A program made the translations under genes and the position numbers. A stretch of DNA of 64,000 nucleotides, taken from Alistipes sp. Its GTDB lineage: Bacteria > Bacteroidota > Bacteroidia > Bacteroidales > Rikenellaceae. The notes below the pieces were generated by a model. That model saw only the letters and a list, made by a program, of their open reading frames with translations, was not told where the DNA came from and made no database searches. Shown piece by piece: positions 15,673 to 24,817 of this stretch (its first letter is position 1; each line of letters starts with the position of its first letter). The stretch covers positions 47,529-111,528 of the forward strand of contig JAFVOR010000083.1 in the NCBI GenBank assembly GCA_017505725.1, written 5' to 3'.

Positions 15673-18336
15673 TTATTCCGACATTTCGGTCCACTCCGAC
15701 GGCATAGCAGCATAGTCGGACAAGCCCGTGCAACCGGCAAAACAACCCAAATGGGACCCCTTGCTGCTCGGTACACGAGGGAATGGTGTCGGATTAGTCG
15801 CAGTGCTCTGTACTCGCTCGTAGAGATGTACCTTCTCGCCATTAACCATAGTGTATGGACTCTCGCCTGTCAGCGACTTGCAATCGGCGAAACAGCCATC
15901 GATATAGTCAATGCGGGTAACCGTGTCGAACAATCCCGCAGGAAGGCTCTTCAACGCCTTGCAACCATAGAAGCAACACGAGAGTGTCACGCTACTTGTT
16001 GTTGTGCCGATTGGCGAGAATAACTTCTCGGGTATTGTCTCGAGTGAGGTACACTCTGCGAAGGCCTCTGCAAACTTTGTAAGTTTGGTACAACCAACAA
16101 AGAGATTCTCGGGAAGGGTTTTTAGTGCAGTGCAACCCAAGAACATTCGCTCTGCATATATCGCCTCACCACACGCCGAAAGGAGGTTTGCAGGGAGACT
16201 CTCCAATGCGGTACAATCGGTGAATGCTCCCGTGAAGTGGGTAGCCTTAGTGCAAGTAGCAAACAGCCCCTCAGGCAATGTTTTCAACGACTTACAACCC
16301 GTAAAGGTGTTGGTAAACTTCAACTTCGCCGTACCGAATGGTTTGAACAGATCGGCAGGGATATTCACCAACTTCGGACAGTTGTAGAACATCTGCTTCA
16401 TCGAGGTTATGGTTGTCACCTCCGGGAATATCGAGCCCTCGATAGTGTGCAACTCGGGACAACCCATAAATACCGCCTCGAAACTTGTTGCATCGACCTT
16501 TGTACAGGTTGAGAATAGTCCCGCAGGGATAGTCTCGATACCAGATGCGGTGAATATGTTGTTAAACGCACCCGAGCAACCCTCGGTGACGTGGTCGAAG
16601 AGGTTTGCTGGTACGGTCTTGAGGTTTACGCACTCCGAGAAGATGTAGGCATAGTCCGCCAAGTCGTAGTCACGCACCTCGTCGAACAATCCCTCGGGTA
16701 CCGAGTCGATAGCGGTATTGGCAAACATCGACTCGAACTCGTAGGCGGTTGACATACCTCTCAGCAATCCCGCAGGAAGAGTGCGCAACGATGTGCAGTC
16801 GGCAAAGCAGTATGGGAACGACTTTGCAGAGGTCAAACCATCGAATAGTCCCTCCTCGACATCGGTAAGCGAGGTGCAGCCCTGGAATACCGAGCCGATA
16901 GTCTTAACCTTCGACAAACCCTTGAAGGTATCCTTCTTCACACTCTTAATGCCCGATGCCAAATAGAACAACGCCTCCAAGTTAGTTACCTCGGCGCAGT
17001 TCTCGAACATAGCTGCAGGCACCTCGGTAAGCGAGGTACAACCTGCGAACATATACTTTATGTTGGTGGCCGAAGTCGCCTTCTTCATCAGATTGGCAGG
17101 AATGGTTGCCAAGTTGGTACAAGCGTAGCAGACACCCTCATAGTTTGTTGCTGCGCTATTCTCCGCAAAAATATTCTCGGGTATAGACTCTATTGCTGTA
17201 GCCGCGAAGATATACTCGAAGCGAGTTATATTCGGACACTTTGCAAACAACCCCTCTGGTACAGAACGGAGATTTCCGCTCTCTATCGAACTTTCGAGCT
17301 CGGCAGGATAGCTATTTTTGTAGTTACCCGCATTTATCTGCAACGCCTCGACGGTTATTGCAAAGTCTGTTCCTGTACCGTAGAATGCGTGGTAGAACTC
17401 CTCTGCCAATGGGTTGTTGGCAAACAGATTCTCAGGAATTGAGCTAATCGAAGCGGTGTAGCGGAAGCAGTTCGAGAACTTCTTAGCCTTCGCTGCGTGC
17501 TGGAACAATCCCACCGGGATTGCCTGCAACTTCTCGCAACCGAGGAATGCCGCCACAAACGAGCCCACCTCCGAGAATGAGCCCGCCACATCGTTCGGAA
17601 TAGACTCCAAGTTGATGCAACCCTTACACATATTAGCCGCATTCTTGTAACCCATCTTGCCCCACGAAACAACACGCTTCAACTCTGGACAGATGCTATC
17701 CTCGTAGGCAAACTCAAGGTTGTGGATATCCTCGCCACTGATAACAATGGTGTAGTATCCTGGCTCGGCATAATCCTTATATACGCGCTGACTATCGTAG
17801 GTGCCAGGGGCGCTTCCATCACCAAAATCGGCAGTCATAGTACCTCCGTTTTGGAGTGTCAGGATTGGCGCAGCCACAACTCGCTGATTTGGCTGAGTGG
17901 TTTCGACCTCGTAGATCAGTTCCTCGGTGTCTGTACCAATCTGCCATACAACAAGCGAGTCCTCTGCAATATTCTCGCCCTCGCCCACCTTGACACGAAT
18001 AGAACCCTTGCGCTCCAAACCGTCACTACTCTGGTTGAATGTTACAACCAACTTGTTGTCGACACGCTCTGCCGAAAACCACTGACCGCCCGAAGTGGTG
18101 ATATCCCACTCCCACGCAGGATTGACATCTACGGTCAAACTTTCGGTGCTGCCATTGCTGTAGGCAAAGAGGTGGCTACGTCCCAACTCAATGGTTGCAA
18201 GCTCGGTAGGTGGAGCCGGTGGTATCTGCGGGCCACCTTCGCCGCCCTCTCCCGAGTCATCAATACCGCCCGAAGGGGTACACGAAAAGATCGTTAACGC
18301 AAACAATAGTACGTAAAGAAAACTCTTAATTTTCAT
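15673..18336 (-). CDS. BspA-type leucine-rich repeat surface lipoprotein
   Basis: About 887 residues. I start at ATG 18336, giving the lipoprotein signal MKIKSFLYVLLFALTIFSC (Cys19); the longer frame would need a TTG. A Gly/Glu/Pro linker and a sandwich domain with 'TTSGGQWFSAERVDN' come first (about 25-140), then a PKD-like stretch ('GGTMTADFGDGSAPGTY'), then roughly twenty-five repeats of about 24-30 residues following a pattern of F-x-x-C-x-x-L-x-x-(I/V)-P-x-x-L-F. This is BspA-like LRR architecture, used by oral and gut bacteria in adhesion to host proteins or other cells; the ligand here is unknown. First gene of a four-gene minus-strand operon. Confidence 0.87.
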   Translation of the reverse strand: MKIKSFLYVLLFALTIFSCTPSGGIDDSGEGGEGGPQIPPAPPTELATIELGRSHLFAYSNGSTESLTVDVNPAWEWDITTSGGQWFSAERVDNKLVVTFNQSSDGLERKGSIRVKVGEGENIAEDSLVVWQIGTDTEELIYEVETTQPNQRVVAAPILTLQNGGTMTADFGDGSAPGTYDSQRVYKDYAEPGYYTIVISGEDIHNLEFAYEDSICPELKRVVSWGKMGYKNAANMCKGCINLESIPNDVAGSFSEVGSFVAAFLGCEKLQAIPVGLFQHAAKAKKFSNCFRYTASISSIPENLFANNPLAEEFYHAFYGTGTDFAITVEALQINAGNYKNSYPAELESSIESGNLRSVPEGLFAKCPNITRFEYIFAATAIESIPENIFAENSAATNYEGVCYACTNLATIPANLMKKATSATNIKYMFAGCTSLTEVPAAMFENCAEVTNLEALFYLASGIKSVKKDTFKGLSKVKTIGSVFQGCTSLTDVEEGLFDGLTSAKSFPYCFADCTSLRTLPAGLLRGMSTAYEFESMFANTAIDSVPEGLFDEVRDYDLADYAYIFSECVNLKTVPANLFDHVTEGCSGAFNNIFTASGIETIPAGLFSTCTKVDATSFEAVFMGCPELHTIEGSIFPEVTTITSMKQMFYNCPKLVNIPADLFKPFGTAKLKFTNTFTGCKSLKTLPEGLFATCTKATHFTGAFTDCTALESLPANLLSACGEAIYAERMFLGCTALKTLPENLFVGCTKLTKFAEAFAECTSLETIPEKLFSPIGTTTSSVTLSCCFYGCKALKSLPAGLFDTVTRIDYIDGCFADCKSLTGESPYTMVNGEKVHLYERVQSTATNPTPFPRVPSSKGSHLGCFAGCTGLSDYAAMPSEWTEMSE

Positions 18337-18616
18337 ATATTTATCCAATTTTATGCAACATCAGCGATCCAAAGACGATACCATCAAAAACAAGAACGGT
18401 GGTATCGGACCACCTAACAATCTGCGAATATATAATTATTTTACGACAAAACCAATGATTTTAGCCATTATTTGCATTTTTCGAATAATATTCCACTGCA
18501 GCATAGCCGAAGCTGCTCTTAATTTCCAAAAATTTTCAATTTTCAATTTTTAATTTTTAATTTTGCAAAACCATTGGTCAATGCAAACCAATGGTCTATA
18601 GCCAACAGCAGAAAAT
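18337..18616. other. AT-rich divergent intergenic region
   Basis: Separates the LRR lipoprotein and the methyltransferase gene. It holds a run of 6-7 bp TTTTCAA/TTTTTAA units (18533-18564), a plus-strand -7 element and a 9-bp inverted repeat. No TAnnTTTG element for the minus-strand operon was found. A 66-codon open frame here has no coding character. Confidence 0.6.
18557..18564 (+). promoter_or_regulatory. -7 element and leader hairpin of the methyltransferase gene
   Basis: TAATTTTG fits TAnnTTTG, with a TTTT at 18533-18536 twenty bases upstream in the -33 position. The leader then contains ACCATTGGT (18569-18577) and its exact complement ACCAATGGT (18586-18594), an eight-base loop, ending 22 bases before the ATG. 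Confidence 0.5.
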
Positions 18617-19495
18617 ATGAACTTAACACCGAATTTTAAGGATTATGAGCTTATCGACTCGGGTGAGGGCGAGAAGTTGGAGCGCTTTGGTCGCTACACT
18701 CTGCGTCGTCCCGAGCCACAGGCGGTATGGCGCAAGTCGCTCGACGAGCGCGAGTGGCAACGCTTGGCAGATGCCTCGTTCCTCCGCACCGACCGTAGCG
18801 AGGAGCGTGGCGAGTGGCGCAACAAACCGCAGATGCGTGACCGCTGGAACATCCGATACGACTATAAGGAGATGCACCTGACGATGCGTCTTGCCTGCAC
18901 TGCATTCAAGCATATCGGCATATTCCCCGAGCAGGCTGCAAATTGGAACTTTATCTACGACACCTGTCGTTCAAAAATCGAGAGCAAGGGGGCAAAACCA
19001 AAGGTTTTGAATCTCTTCGCCTACACGGGCGGAGCGACACTTGCAGCGGCAGCCGCAGGTGCTGAGGTTACCCACGTCGACTCGGTGAAGCAGGTGGTTA
19101 CCTGGTCGCGCGAGAATATGGAGTCGAGCAAACTCGACGGCATTCGTTGGATAGTGGAGGATGCGCTGAAATTTGTGCAGCGCGAGGTGCGTCGAGGCAA
19201 CCGCTACGATGGTATAATTCTCGACCCTCCGGCCTATGGTCGTGGTGCCAATGGCGAGAAGTGGGTGCTCGAGCAGAATATTGCCGAGATGCTCGAGGCG
19301 TGTGCGGAGTTGCTTGCCAAGGATGGATTCCTGGTGCTCAATCTCTACTCGATGGGGCTCTCGTCGACCATTGCACGCACGCTGGTGCATCAGATGTTCG
19401 GTACGCCTGCAGGTGAGGAGTTTGGCGAGTTGTACTTCTCGGACCGTGCCGGCAAGGAGTTGCCTTTCGGCACCTATTATCGTATGAAAAGGTAA
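18617..19495 (+). CDS. Class I SAM-dependent methyltransferase (RlmI/RlmK-like)
   Basis: 292 residues. The Rossmann methyltransferase motifs are clear: 'VLNLFAYTGGATLAAAAAG' (motif I, about 133-151), 'HVDSVKQVVTWSREN' (motif II), 'WIVEDALKFVQREV' (motif III) and 'DGIILDPPAYGRG' (motif IV, about 199-211). The DPPAYGRG signature and the 'FAYTGG' form match the family of 23S rRNA (cytosine-C5) methyltransferase RlmI and the C-terminal half of RlmKL, here without an N-terminal PUA or THUMP domain. The target base is not predictable; a large-subunit rRNA position is most likely. A small membrane-protein gene follows 13 bases later. Confidence 0.85.
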   Translation: MNLTPNFKDYELIDSGEGEKLERFGRYTLRRPEPQAVWRKSLDEREWQRLADASFLRTDRSEERGEWRNKPQMRDRWNIRYDYKEMHLTMRLACTAFKHIGIFPEQAANWNFIYDTCRSKIESKGAKPKVLNLFAYTGGATLAAAAAGAEVTHVDSVKQVVTWSRENMESSKLDGIRWIVEDALKFVQREVRRGNRYDGIILDPPAYGRGANGEKWVLEQNIAEMLEACAELLAKDGFLVLNLYSMGLSSTIARTLVHQMFGTPAGEEFGELYFSDRAGKELPFGTYYRMKR

Positions 19496-19508
19496 ATCGA
19501 CATAGATT

Positions 19509-19802
19509 ATGACTACAGGTATTCTCTTTTTCGGACTCCTCTCGGGAGGACTATTCTTGGATGTGCTGGTCGGCTTGCTTGGCAGCCGCCGCAATATCGG
19601 CTTCGGCTGGGCGTTCATCCTGTCGTTGCTGCTCACGCCTCTTGTAGGTCTTATCATTGTGCTGATATCCGACCCGCTGCCCGAAGGCGCAGAGCGCAAA
19701 CTCGGTTGCTTGGGCTCTGCCTTTGGTATCTTGGGCGCGATAGCCTTGATAGCATTCATCGCTTTTATCATACTTGCAGTTATCGGCTTGGCTGCGGCGT
19801 AG
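19509..19802 (+). CDS. Small hypothetical membrane protein
   Basis: 97 residues with three hydrophobic segments (about 5-25, 34-53 and 70-96). The N-terminal pair flanked by 'GSRRNIGFGWAFILSLLLTP' resembles small integral proteins found widely in Bacteroidota with no assigned function. A soluble loop 'SDPLPEGAERKLG' lies between segments two and three. It follows the methyltransferase gene by 13 bases and is probably co-transcribed. Coding use looks like that of its neighbours, which favours a real gene. Confidence 0.65.
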   Translation: MTTGILFFGLLSGGLFLDVLVGLLGSRRNIGFGWAFILSLLLTPLVGLIIVLISDPLPEGAERKLGCLGSAFGILGAIALIAFIAFIILAVIGLAAA

Positions 19803-19858
19803 CGAGGTGATAGCGGTCGAGGAATAAGCAAAATCTATGGCAATATAAGAAAATATAA

Positions 19859-19890
19859 TTTGCATATAATTCTAAAAATACCTACATTTG
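19859..19890 (+). promoter_or_regulatory. Promoter of the rubrerythrin gene
   Basis: TTTG at 19859-19862 and TACATTTG at 19883-19890 are separated by 20 bp, an exact match to the Bacteroidota -33/-7 arrangement. Transcription should start near 19897, giving a leader of about 37 bases. Confidence 0.8.
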
Positions 19891-19933
19891 CAAGACGAAA
19901 GCAGAAACAAACACTAAAACAACAGAAAATATT

Positions 19934-20470
19934 ATGAAAGATTTGAAAGGCACACGCACAGAGCAGAATCTGTGGGCCGCATTTGCAGGTGAGTCGCAGG
20001 CTCGCAACAAGTACACCTACTTCGCTTCGAAGGCAAAGAAGGAGGGTTATGTTCAGATTGCAAAGCTCTTCGAGGAGACAGCTAACAACGAGAAGGAGCA
20101 CGCAAAGATTTGGTTCAAGTTGCTCGGTGGCATCGGTGACACTGCAGAGAACCTCAAGCACGCAGCCGAGGGCGAGAACTACGAGTGGACCGATATGTAC
20201 GCAACCTTCGCTAAGGAGGCTCGCGAGGAGGGCTTCGACTACATCGCAAACCTCTTTGAGGCCGTAGCAAAGATCGAGAAGGAGCACGAGGAGCGTTACC
20301 TCAAGTTGCTCGAGAATGTTGAGGGCGGCCTCGTATTCTCGCGTGAGGGCGATATGATTTGGCAGTGCTCGAACTGCGGTCACATCGTAGTTGGCAAGCA
20401 GGCTCCAGAGTTGTGCCCTGTATGCGCTCATCCGAAGGCATACTTCGAGATCAAGGCTGAGAACTACTAG
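19934..20470 (+). CDS. rbr: Rubrerythrin (NADH-dependent peroxidase)
   Basis: Reduces hydrogen peroxide in anaerobes with electrons passed from NAD(P)H through a rubredoxin-like centre. The 178 residues contain the four-helix diiron domain with ligand helices '[14 protein letters not shown]' (about 15-28), '[14 protein letters not shown]' and '[14 protein letters not shown]' (E-x-x-H pairs), and the C-terminal rubredoxin-like domain with CSNC (about 144-147) and CPVC (about 160-163). Length is normal and no ligand is missing. It has its own strong promoter and a terminator, so it is monocistronic. Points to an anaerobic lifestyle with oxygen-stress defence. Confidence 0.96.
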   Translation: MKDLKGTRTEQNLWAAFAGESQARNKYTYFASKAKKEGYVQIAKLFEETANNEKEHAKIWFKLLGGIGDTAENLKHAAEGENYEWTDMYATFAKEAREEGFDYIANLFEAVAKIEKEHEERYLKLLENVEGGLVFSREGDMIWQCSNCGHIVVGKQAPELCPVCAHPKAYFEIKAENY

Positions 20471-20490
20471 AATAGTTCTCAAAAAACAAC

Positions 20491-20522
20491 AAAAAAGGAT
20501 GACTGATGAGTCATCCTTTTTT
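20491..20522. terminator. Bidirectional terminator after rubrerythrin and the S4 gene
   Basis: AAAAAAGGATGACT (20491-20504), loop GATG, AGTCATCCTTTTTT (20509-20522): a perfect 14-pair stem with A/T flanks giving a T-tract on either strand. It ends the rubrerythrin transcript and the long dcw transcript from the other side. Confidence 0.9.
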
Positions 20523-20541
20523 GTTGTCGTTATCGCAGAGC

Positions 20542-20937
20542 CTATTCGTCGTCATCCTCATAGTAGAAACTATCCATCAGGGCATCAATCTCGCGACGCT
20601 CCTTCTTGGTAGGTCTACCTGTACCACGCTCGCGGAATACGAATATGGTCTCGCGAGGTTTGTTGAGCTTGTCGAGCTCGCTCTGCGGTGTGACATCAAT
20701 GCAGTAGTCGGGCACCTTGGCCGCCGGTTGACGGTTTACAACAAGATCCTTCACCAGATAGGTGTAGGTGACAAGGGTGCGCTTGACGGTGAGTCTGTCG
20801 CCCACCTTCACCTCACGCGAGGGCTTGGCATAGGCATCGTTGACCAGCACACGATTGTTGCGCACAGCATCGGCGGCATCGCTACGAGTCTTGAAGATTC
20901 GCACCGCCCACAAATATTTATCGAGTCTTACCTCCAT
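20542..20937 (-). CDS. S4-domain RNA-binding protein (Hsp15/HslR-like)
   Basis: 131 residues. The S4 fold is seen at 'VRLDKYLWAVRIFKTRSDAA' through 'VLVNDAYAKPSREVKVGD' (about 3-50), as in Hsp15, which binds stalled 50S subunits carrying nascent-chain tRNA. The C-terminus is acidic (YYEDDDE). The ATG at 20937 overlaps the ftsW stop by ten bases; a longer frame from TTG 20949 is less likely. It occupies the place after ftsW where murG is usual, so it is translationally coupled to the cell-wall operon. A link between ribosome rescue and wall synthesis is only inferred from position. Confidence 0.82.
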   Translation of the reverse strand: MEVRLDKYLWAVRIFKTRSDAADAVRNNRVLVNDAYAKPSREVKVGDRLTVKRTLVTYTYLVKDLVVNRQPAAKVPDYCIDVTPQSELDKLNKPRETIFVFRERGTGRPTKKERREIDALMDSFYYEDDDE

Positions 20938-22193
20938 AGAAATCTCCAAAAAGCGTTATCTTTCTTACGGTTGAATTGTGCAGGTTGCATAGTTCCATTC
21001 TCGACCTGACGACTGATGCTGAGAATCACACCCACAGCTATTGAGGCGCAGAACATACCTGTTCGACCCTGCGTCAGGAACGGAAGGTTCTGGCCTGTCT
21101 CGGGCAGAAGGCCCGTTGCCACACCGACGTGCAGATAGGCCTGGCTCGTAATCAGCAACGCCATACCCACCGCCAAGAGCCCTCCGTAGAGCCATTCGCA
21201 CTTCTCAAAGATGCGCAACGAGCGGAAGAATAGCCAGAGGTAGAGCATAATGATAACCATCGAGACCACAAGTCCGAACTCCTCGACTATAACCGCAAAG
21301 ATATAGTCGCTCTCGGGGTGCATCAATCGACCACGCATAACGCTACGACCGGCTCCCTCGCCAAAGAATCCTCCATTCTGGATAGCCATACGCGAGCGGT
21401 AGGTATCCTTCTCGAGTCGCTCCTTGCGGGTGAGTTCGCTACCATTGGCATAGTCCTTGAGTCGGCTCACCACAGTATCACCTCGTCCGATGGTGAATAT
21501 CACCAAAAGACCCAAAGCCACCGATATGACAAAGACCTTGGATATCTCGACGATACGCACTCCCGACAAGAAGAGCATCAGCAACGAGACGAGGAATATA
21601 TGAATTGCCGACGATGTCGCATCGGGCAGAATAACCAGACAGGTGAGCGCAACAGGCGCAAGGATAGGTATCATCTGCTCGAAGATGATATACTTCTGAC
21701 GCGAGGTAGTGAACCACTTACGCGCATCGATGGTTGTTGGCGTAAGGCAGATGCTCTTAATCATCTGATGTCGTGCCGACAGACGCGCTGCAAGCAACAT
21801 AATGGTGGCTATCTTGAGCAGCTCGGAGGGCTGAAACGAGAAGAATCCGAGGTTGAGCCAACGGTGCGCACCATTTGCCATTGGGGGCAGGAAATAGGGG
21901 ATGAGTGTAGCTATCCACGATATGATGTAGAAGACACGGGTGCCCCATCGCATCCAGCTCGCAGGTATAAGGTAGCAGACCACCATTATGATAGCCGAAG
22001 CAATCAATGTGCCCACGTGCTTACGCACCATCCTATCGGCCATACCCTCCATAAAGCCCTCCTTGAGTACCGCCGACGAGACCACAATCATCGAGATGGC
22101 AAAGAACATCAAGACGATGACACCCAAAGCCTTATCTCCCGGCAAGAGAGGGCGGCGATAGGGTTCTAACTGGTTATTTTTAGCATCTGACAT
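20928..22193 (-). CDS. ftsW: Cell division protein FtsW (SEDS glycosyltransferase)
   Basis: Septal peptidoglycan glycosyltransferase working with FtsI. The 421-residue polytopic protein carries SEDS motifs 'NGAHRWLNLGFFSFQPSEL' (about 106-124), 'LPDATSSAIHIFLVSLLML', 'AIQNGGFFGEGAGRS' (about 268-282), 'HPESDYIFAVIVEEFGLV' and 'PETGQNLPFLTQGRTGM'. It has fewer residues than RodA upstream in the window, and the 'TGQNLPFLTQG' form near the C-terminus is typical of FtsW. Located between murD (four-base gap) and the S4 gene (overlap). Confidence 0.93.
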   Translation of the reverse strand: MSDAKNNQLEPYRRPLLPGDKALGVIVLMFFAISMIVVSSAVLKEGFMEGMADRMVRKHVGTLIASAIIMVVCYLIPASWMRWGTRVFYIISWIATLIPYFLPPMANGAHRWLNLGFFSFQPSELLKIATIMLLAARLSARHQMIKSICLTPTTIDARKWFTTSRQKYIIFEQMIPILAPVALTCLVILPDATSSAIHIFLVSLLMLFLSGVRIVEISKVFVISVALGLLVIFTIGRGDTVVSRLKDYANGSELTRKERLEKDTYRSRMAIQNGGFFGEGAGRSVMRGRLMHPESDYIFAVIVEEFGLVVSMVIIMLYLWLFFRSLRIFEKCEWLYGGLLAVGMALLITSQAYLHVGVATGLLPETGQNLPFLTQGRTGMFCASIAVGVILSISRQVENGTMQPAQFNRKKDNAFWRFLWR

Positions 22194-22197
22194 AATC

Positions 22198-23562
22198 CTA
22201 CTTTTTAAGAATATTGACAGTTACCCACTCCTTGAACTCACGACCTCGGTGCTCGTAGTTCTTGAAGAGATCGAAGCTTGCGCACGCCGGCGAGAGCAAC
22301 ACCGCATCACCGCTCTTTGCCACACGCACCACCGCCTGCATAGCCTCCTCAAACGAGTGGCACGAGATGATATTTGGGACAACGCCTGCAAAAGATTGCT
22401 CGAGACGCTCGTTGTCGAGGCCCATACAGATGAGCGTATGTACCTTCTCCTTCGCCAGGTCGAAGAGTGGCGCATAGGAGCTACCCTTGTCCGTACCTCC
22501 GGCAATCCACACCGTAGGGCGAGTCATACTCTCGAGTGCATACCACGCCGAGTCGACATTCGTAGCCTTCGAGTCGTTGATATACTCGATGCCATCCCTC
22601 TCACCCACAGGCTCAAGACGGTGTTCGATGGCGTTGAAGTCGTAGAGCGACTGCTCCACCTGCTGCGGATCGACACCCGCCGCAAGGGTTGCCAAGACCG
22701 CTGCCATAGCGTTGTAGGTGTTATGTTTACCCTTTATCTTGAGGCGCGATACATCGACCGTGAGCGACCTCTCGCCCACCGACGCAACGAAGGTAGTGCT
22801 ATCGATGCTATGGGCATCGCCCGAAGGACTTGTAATGGCCCCATCAACCATAAATGGCAACTCGTGAGCCTTGATATCGTGCTGCTCCAACGAGCGAAGT
22901 ATCGTCTCATCGTCTGCCGAGTAGACAAAGTAGTCGCTCGGAGTCTGATTCTGCGTGATACGCATCTTCGATGCCGCATACTTCTCGAACGAGTAGTCGT
23001 AGCGATCGAGGTGGTCGGGTGTGATATTCATCAGCACGCCTACATCAGCCTTGAAGCGGAACATACCATCAAGTTGGAACGAACTCAACTCCAAGACATA
23101 CCAATCATACTCGGCTGTAGCCACCGAGTAGGCAAACGACTCGCCGATATTGCCACCGAGAGCCACCTTTGCACCACTCTCGCGCATAATCTTGTAGATG
23201 AGCGAGGTGGTAGTGGTCTTGCCGTTGCTGCCCGTGATGCAGATGGTGCGGGCATTGCCCATATAGCGCGACGCAAACTCCATCTCCGAGATTACGGGCA
23301 CACCCTTCTCGCGCAGAGCCTTCACCAGAGGTGCCTTATCGGGAATGCCGGGCGACTTGATAACCTCCGAGGCGGTAAGGATGCGTTCCACCGAGTGGCC
23401 ACCCTCCTCGTACTCCACGCCCCACTCATCGAGGCGGGCACGATAGAGAGGCGAGATCTTGCCCATATCGGAGAGCAACACATCGAAGCCCTGCTTCTTT
23501 GCAAGGATTGCCGAGCCATAGCCACTAATGCCGCCGCCAAGTACCGCTATAAATTGAGCCAT
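22198..23562 (-). CDS. murD: UDP-N-acetylmuramoyl-L-alanine--D-glutamate ligase MurD
   Basis: Cytoplasmic Mur ligase adding D-Glu to UDP-MurNAc-L-Ala. The 454 residues show an N-terminal Rossmann start ('FIAVLGGGISGYGSAILAKK'), the ATP-binding P-loop 'CITGSNGKTTTTSLIYKI' (about 112-129), central-domain 'ITPDHLDRYDYSFEKYA' and the C-terminal ligase motif 'YINDSKATNVDSAWYAL' (about 328-344) with 'WIAGGTDKGSSY'. Complete and of normal length. Two bases from mraY and four from ftsW, in the conserved dcw order. Confidence 0.96.
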   Translation of the reverse strand: MAQFIAVLGGGISGYGSAILAKKQGFDVLLSDMGKISPLYRARLDEWGVEYEEGGHSVERILTASEVIKSPGIPDKAPLVKALREKGVPVISEMEFASRYMGNARTICITGSNGKTTTTSLIYKIMRESGAKVALGGNIGESFAYSVATAEYDWYVLELSSFQLDGMFRFKADVGVLMNITPDHLDRYDYSFEKYAASKMRITQNQTPSDYFVYSADDETILRSLEQHDIKAHELPFMVDGAITSPSGDAHSIDSTTFVASVGERSLTVDVSRLKIKGKHNTYNAMAAVLATLAAGVDPQQVEQSLYDFNAIEHRLEPVGERDGIEYINDSKATNVDSAWYALESMTRPTVWIAGGTDKGSSYAPLFDLAKEKVHTLICMGLDNERLEQSFAGVVPNIISCHSFEEAMQAVVRVAKSGDAVLLSPACASFDLFKNYEHRGREFKEWVTVNILKK

Positions 23563-23564
23563 CG

Positions 23565-24812
23565 TTATCGAATTTTAAGTGTTACAAGGGTAAGTGCCGC
23601 CAAGATAATCGACACAATCATAAAGCGCATCATAATCTTGGTCTCGAACATACCGCCCTTCTGATAGTGGTGGTGGAGAGGGGCCATACGGAACATACGA
23701 CGGTCCACACCATAGCGACGCATCGAGTACTTCTTGGATGCCACCTGCAACATCACCGAGAGTGCCTCAACAAGGAATACTCCACAGAGCAGAGGCAACA
23801 ACAACTCCTTACGGATGCAGAGTGCAAAGACTGCGATGATACCTCCGATGGTCAACGATCCCGTGTCGCCCATAAATATCTGGGCAGGGAAGGAGTTGTA
23901 CCACAAGAAGCCAATGAGTGCGCCCAACATTGCAGCACCGAATACCACAAGTTCGCCACTACCCGGGATATACATAATATTGAGGTAGTCGGCATAGATG
24001 ATGTTACCCGAGAGGTATGCCAACACCGCCAGGACACCCACCACAGGTATCGAGACACCTGTCAGCAAACCATCCAAGCCATCGGTAAGGTTTGCTCCGT
24101 TCGACACCGCAGTGACGATGCAGATTGCCAGCACCACATAGATAATCCACGCTAACACCTTGTTACCGCCCGAGAGCCAGCTGTAGTCGAACTCGTTATC
24201 CTTGATAAACGGAATTGTGGTCTTGGTGGTCTTGACACTCTCCTCGCTGAGACGAATCTGCTGCGACGAGATGATGATGGTCTCGCCCGTCTGCTCGTCC
24301 ACCACCGACTGCTCGATAGGTACGGTAGTATGCTCACGGATTACGATATCCTCCGAGAAGCACATAGTGGTACCCACCAAGAGTCCCAGGCCTACCTGAC
24401 CTACAATCTTGAACTTACCCTTCAAACCCTCCTTCTTGTGGCGGAACACCTTGATGTAGTCGTCGGCAAAGCCGATAACGCCACACCAGATGGTAGCCAC
24501 CAGCATAAGGATAGTGTAGATGTTGTCCAATCGCGCAAAGAGCAACACAGGCACGATGATGGCGAGCAGGATGATGACACCTCCCATTGTAGGTGTACCC
24601 TTCTTCTCGAGCTGTCCGTGCAGACCGAGGTCTCGGATATCCTCGCCAATCTGATATCGCTGAAGCAGGCGAATAACACTCTTACCCAAGAGCACCACCA
24701 TCAGCAACGACAGGACAACCGCCATAACCGAGCGGAAACTCAAGAATCGCATAACACCCGAACCGGGGATGTCGAAATTGGTTGTTAAATACTCAAATAA
24801 GTGATATAGCAT
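23565..24812 (-). CDS. mraY: Phospho-N-acetylmuramoyl-pentapeptide transferase MraY
   Basis: Membrane enzyme that transfers phospho-MurNAc-pentapeptide to undecaprenyl phosphate to form lipid I. 415 residues, about ten membrane segments. Conserved motifs: 'KKGTPTMGGVIILL' (about 50-63), 'GFADDYIKVF' (Asp-Asp pair, about 94-103), 'NLTDGLDGLLTG' (about 240-251), 'GDTGSLTIGGII' and 'PLHHHYQKGG' near the end. A loop of roughly 60 residues with 'IREHTTVPIEQSVVDEQTG' lies between segments three and four, a known insertion in Bacteroidota MraY. Confidence 0.96.
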   Translation of the reverse strand: MLYHLFEYLTTNFDIPGSGVMRFLSFRSVMAVVLSLLMVVLLGKSVIRLLQRYQIGEDIRDLGLHGQLEKKGTPTMGGVIILLAIIVPVLLFARLDNIYTILMLVATIWCGVIGFADDYIKVFRHKKEGLKGKFKIVGQVGLGLLVGTTMCFSEDIVIREHTTVPIEQSVVDEQTGETIIISSQQIRLSEESVKTTKTTIPFIKDNEFDYSWLSGGNKVLAWIIYVVLAICIVTAVSNGANLTDGLDGLLTGVSIPVVGVLAVLAYLSGNIIYADYLNIMYIPGSGELVVFGAAMLGALIGFLWYNSFPAQIFMGDTGSLTIGGIIAVFALCIRKELLLPLLCGVFLVEALSVMLQVASKKYSMRRYGVDRRMFRMAPLHHHYQKGGMFETKIMMRFMIVSIILAALTLVTLKIR

Positions 24813-24817
24813 AACTG

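Noticed and set aside
15630-15842. Longer N-terminus for the 49-residue peptide
   Set aside because: Overlaps the LRR lipoprotein gene and is Arg-rich without the acidic character of the peptide.
22249-23664. Long plus-strand open frame opposite murD
   Set aside because: Same type of antisense shadow; murD motifs are complete on minus.
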